Positions 63,571 through 64,000 of a DNA stretch of 64,000 nt are shown here, in pieces. The DNA comes from Rhodococcoides fascians A25f. Lineage in GTDB: Bacteria > Actinomycetota > Actinomycetes > Mycobacteriales > Mycobacteriaceae. The notes beneath the pieces are model-generated. The model did no database searches, had not been told where the DNA came from, and saw nothing but the letters and a program-made list of their open reading frames with translations. Within the stretch, counting starts at the first letter, position 1; the number at the start of each line of letters is the position of its first letter. Where the stretch lies: contig NZ_CP049744.1 in the NCBI RefSeq assembly GCF_000760935.2, positions 3,131,501 to 3,195,500 on the forward strand, given 5' to 3'. The position numbers were made by a program, and so were the translations under genes.

Positions 63571-64000
63571 GTGAGAATCACCCGACCGCTTCGCTTCGGT
63601 GTCGCCATCGCCGCTCTCTCCATCGTCGCCACCGCCTGCGGCGGCGGCGAAGAAGCCCGCACCATCTCGAGCAGCGCCGAATCCGGCAACCTCATCGTCG
63701 GCATCAAGTTCGACCAGCCCGGCCTCGGTCTGCGCAATCCGGACGGCACCTTCAGCGGATTCGACGTCGAGGTCGCCAAGTACGTCGCAGGCAAGCTCGG
63801 CGTCGACGAGGCGAACATCGAATTCAAGGAGTCTCCCTCGGCACAGCGCGAGACCCTGATCGAAAACGGCGAGGTCGACTACATCGTCGCCACCTACTCG
63901 ATCACCGACACCCGCAAGGAGAAGGTCGGCTTCGCCGGGCCGTACTTCGTGGCGGGTCAGTCGTTGCTCGTCCGCGAAGACAACACCGACATCACCGGTG
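63571..64000 (+). CDS. gluB: Glutamate-binding lipoprotein GluB (partial, cut by window end)
   Basis: This is the first 143 residues of a periplasmic-type binding protein. It starts VRITRPLRFGVAIAAL with the lipobox ATAC near residue 33, so it is a lipoprotein anchored in the membrane. The mature part has NLIVGIKFDQPGLGLRNPDG and FSGFDVEVAKYVAGKLG, typical of SBP_bac_3 proteins for glutamate and other amino acids. The GTG follows AAGGA. The C-terminus lies beyond the window, where the permease genes gluC and gluD are expected. Confidence 0.92.
   Translation, partial: MRITRPLRFGVAIAALSIVATACGGGEEARTISSSAESGNLIVGIKFDQPGLGLRNPDGTFSGFDVEVAKYVAGKLGVDEANIEFKESPSAQRETLIENGEVDYIVATYSITDTRKEKVGFAGPYFVAGQSLLVREDNTDITG

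Noticed and set aside
1..64000. Prophage, insertion sequence, CRISPR, tRNA or rRNA
   Set aside because: No transposase, integrase, phage structural genes, regularly spaced repeats or RNA gene sequences were seen. The gene order is conserved core chromosome.

Overview
The window is an ordinary stretch of chromosome from a high-GC mycolic-acid actinomycete. It is most likely a Rhodococcus, possibly of the R. fascians/Rhodococcoides group. Three things support this. From the TrkA-type pair through sigA, sigB, ideR, sthA, nrdR, lexA, fadE20, hflX, dapF, miaA and miaB, the gene order follows the Mycobacterium tuberculosis Rv2691-Rv2733 block as I remember it. Mycothiol biology is present (MscR). 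There is also a fructose phosphotransferase cluster of the kind found in rhodococci and corynebacteria. I see no prophage, insertion sequence, CRISPR array, rRNA or tRNA.

Layout. 1-8.0 kb: two RCK/TrkA potassium-channel regulators, a row of conserved actinobacterial DUF proteins (DUF3159, OB-fold, DUF3710, DUF3093, DUF4193), dut, the envelope protein Cei and SuhB. 8.1-18.8 kb: polyphosphate glucokinase and the principal sigma factor SigA, a DUF952 protein, an EamA exporter, a small zinc-ribbon-like protein, a helicase, a YihY membrane protein, DUF3039/DUF3099, a methyltransferase and the stress sigma factor SigB. 18.9-31.3 kb: an overlapping operon of an AcuC-type deacetylase and a GNAT/acyl-CoA-ligase fusion, the iron regulator IdeR, GalE, DUF4192, a lipoprotein, a mycothiol-dependent dehydrogenase with a metallo-hydrolase, soluble transhydrogenase and a PAC2 protein. 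31.5-42.7 kb: an alpha/beta hydrolase, a Ski2-type helicase, a PhzF protein, a permuted papain-fold protein, an aminotransferase, a Pr6Pr membrane protein and the very large helicase HrpA. 42.7-53.4 kb: NrdR, an SOS-controlled divergent pair (LexA and a LysM-less ChiZ/DivS-like protein), FadE20, a uracil/xanthine permease and a complete fructose PTS (ptsI divergent from fruR-fruK-fruA-ptsH). 53.4-64 kb: a membrane-anchored secreted protein, hflX, dapF, miaA, a LigB-fold protein, a DUF349 protein, miaB and the start of a glutamate ABC importer (gluA, gluB cut by the window end).

How the genes work together. The block joins global control (SigA, SigB, IdeR, LexA, NrdR) with tRNA modification (MiaA, MiaB), lysine and peptidoglycan precursor supply (DapF), redox balance (SthA, MscR) and sugar uptake (PTS plus polyphosphate glucokinase). 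The clearest regulatory signals I could read are two LexA boxes between lexA and the divS-like gene, an ECF-type promoter before sigB, and a shared palindrome holding both -35 boxes of the divergent ptsI and fruR promoters. In addition, many genes carry a -10 hexamer six to eight bases before the start codon, which implies leaderless transcripts.

What stands out beyond housekeeping. The candidates are the acetylation writer/eraser operon, a dispersed hairpin repeat (tandem at 2.5 kb, single at 53.4 kb), the truncated ChiZ/DivS protein, and several unassigned palindromes in divergent promoter regions. I did not find a strongly novel multi-gene system.
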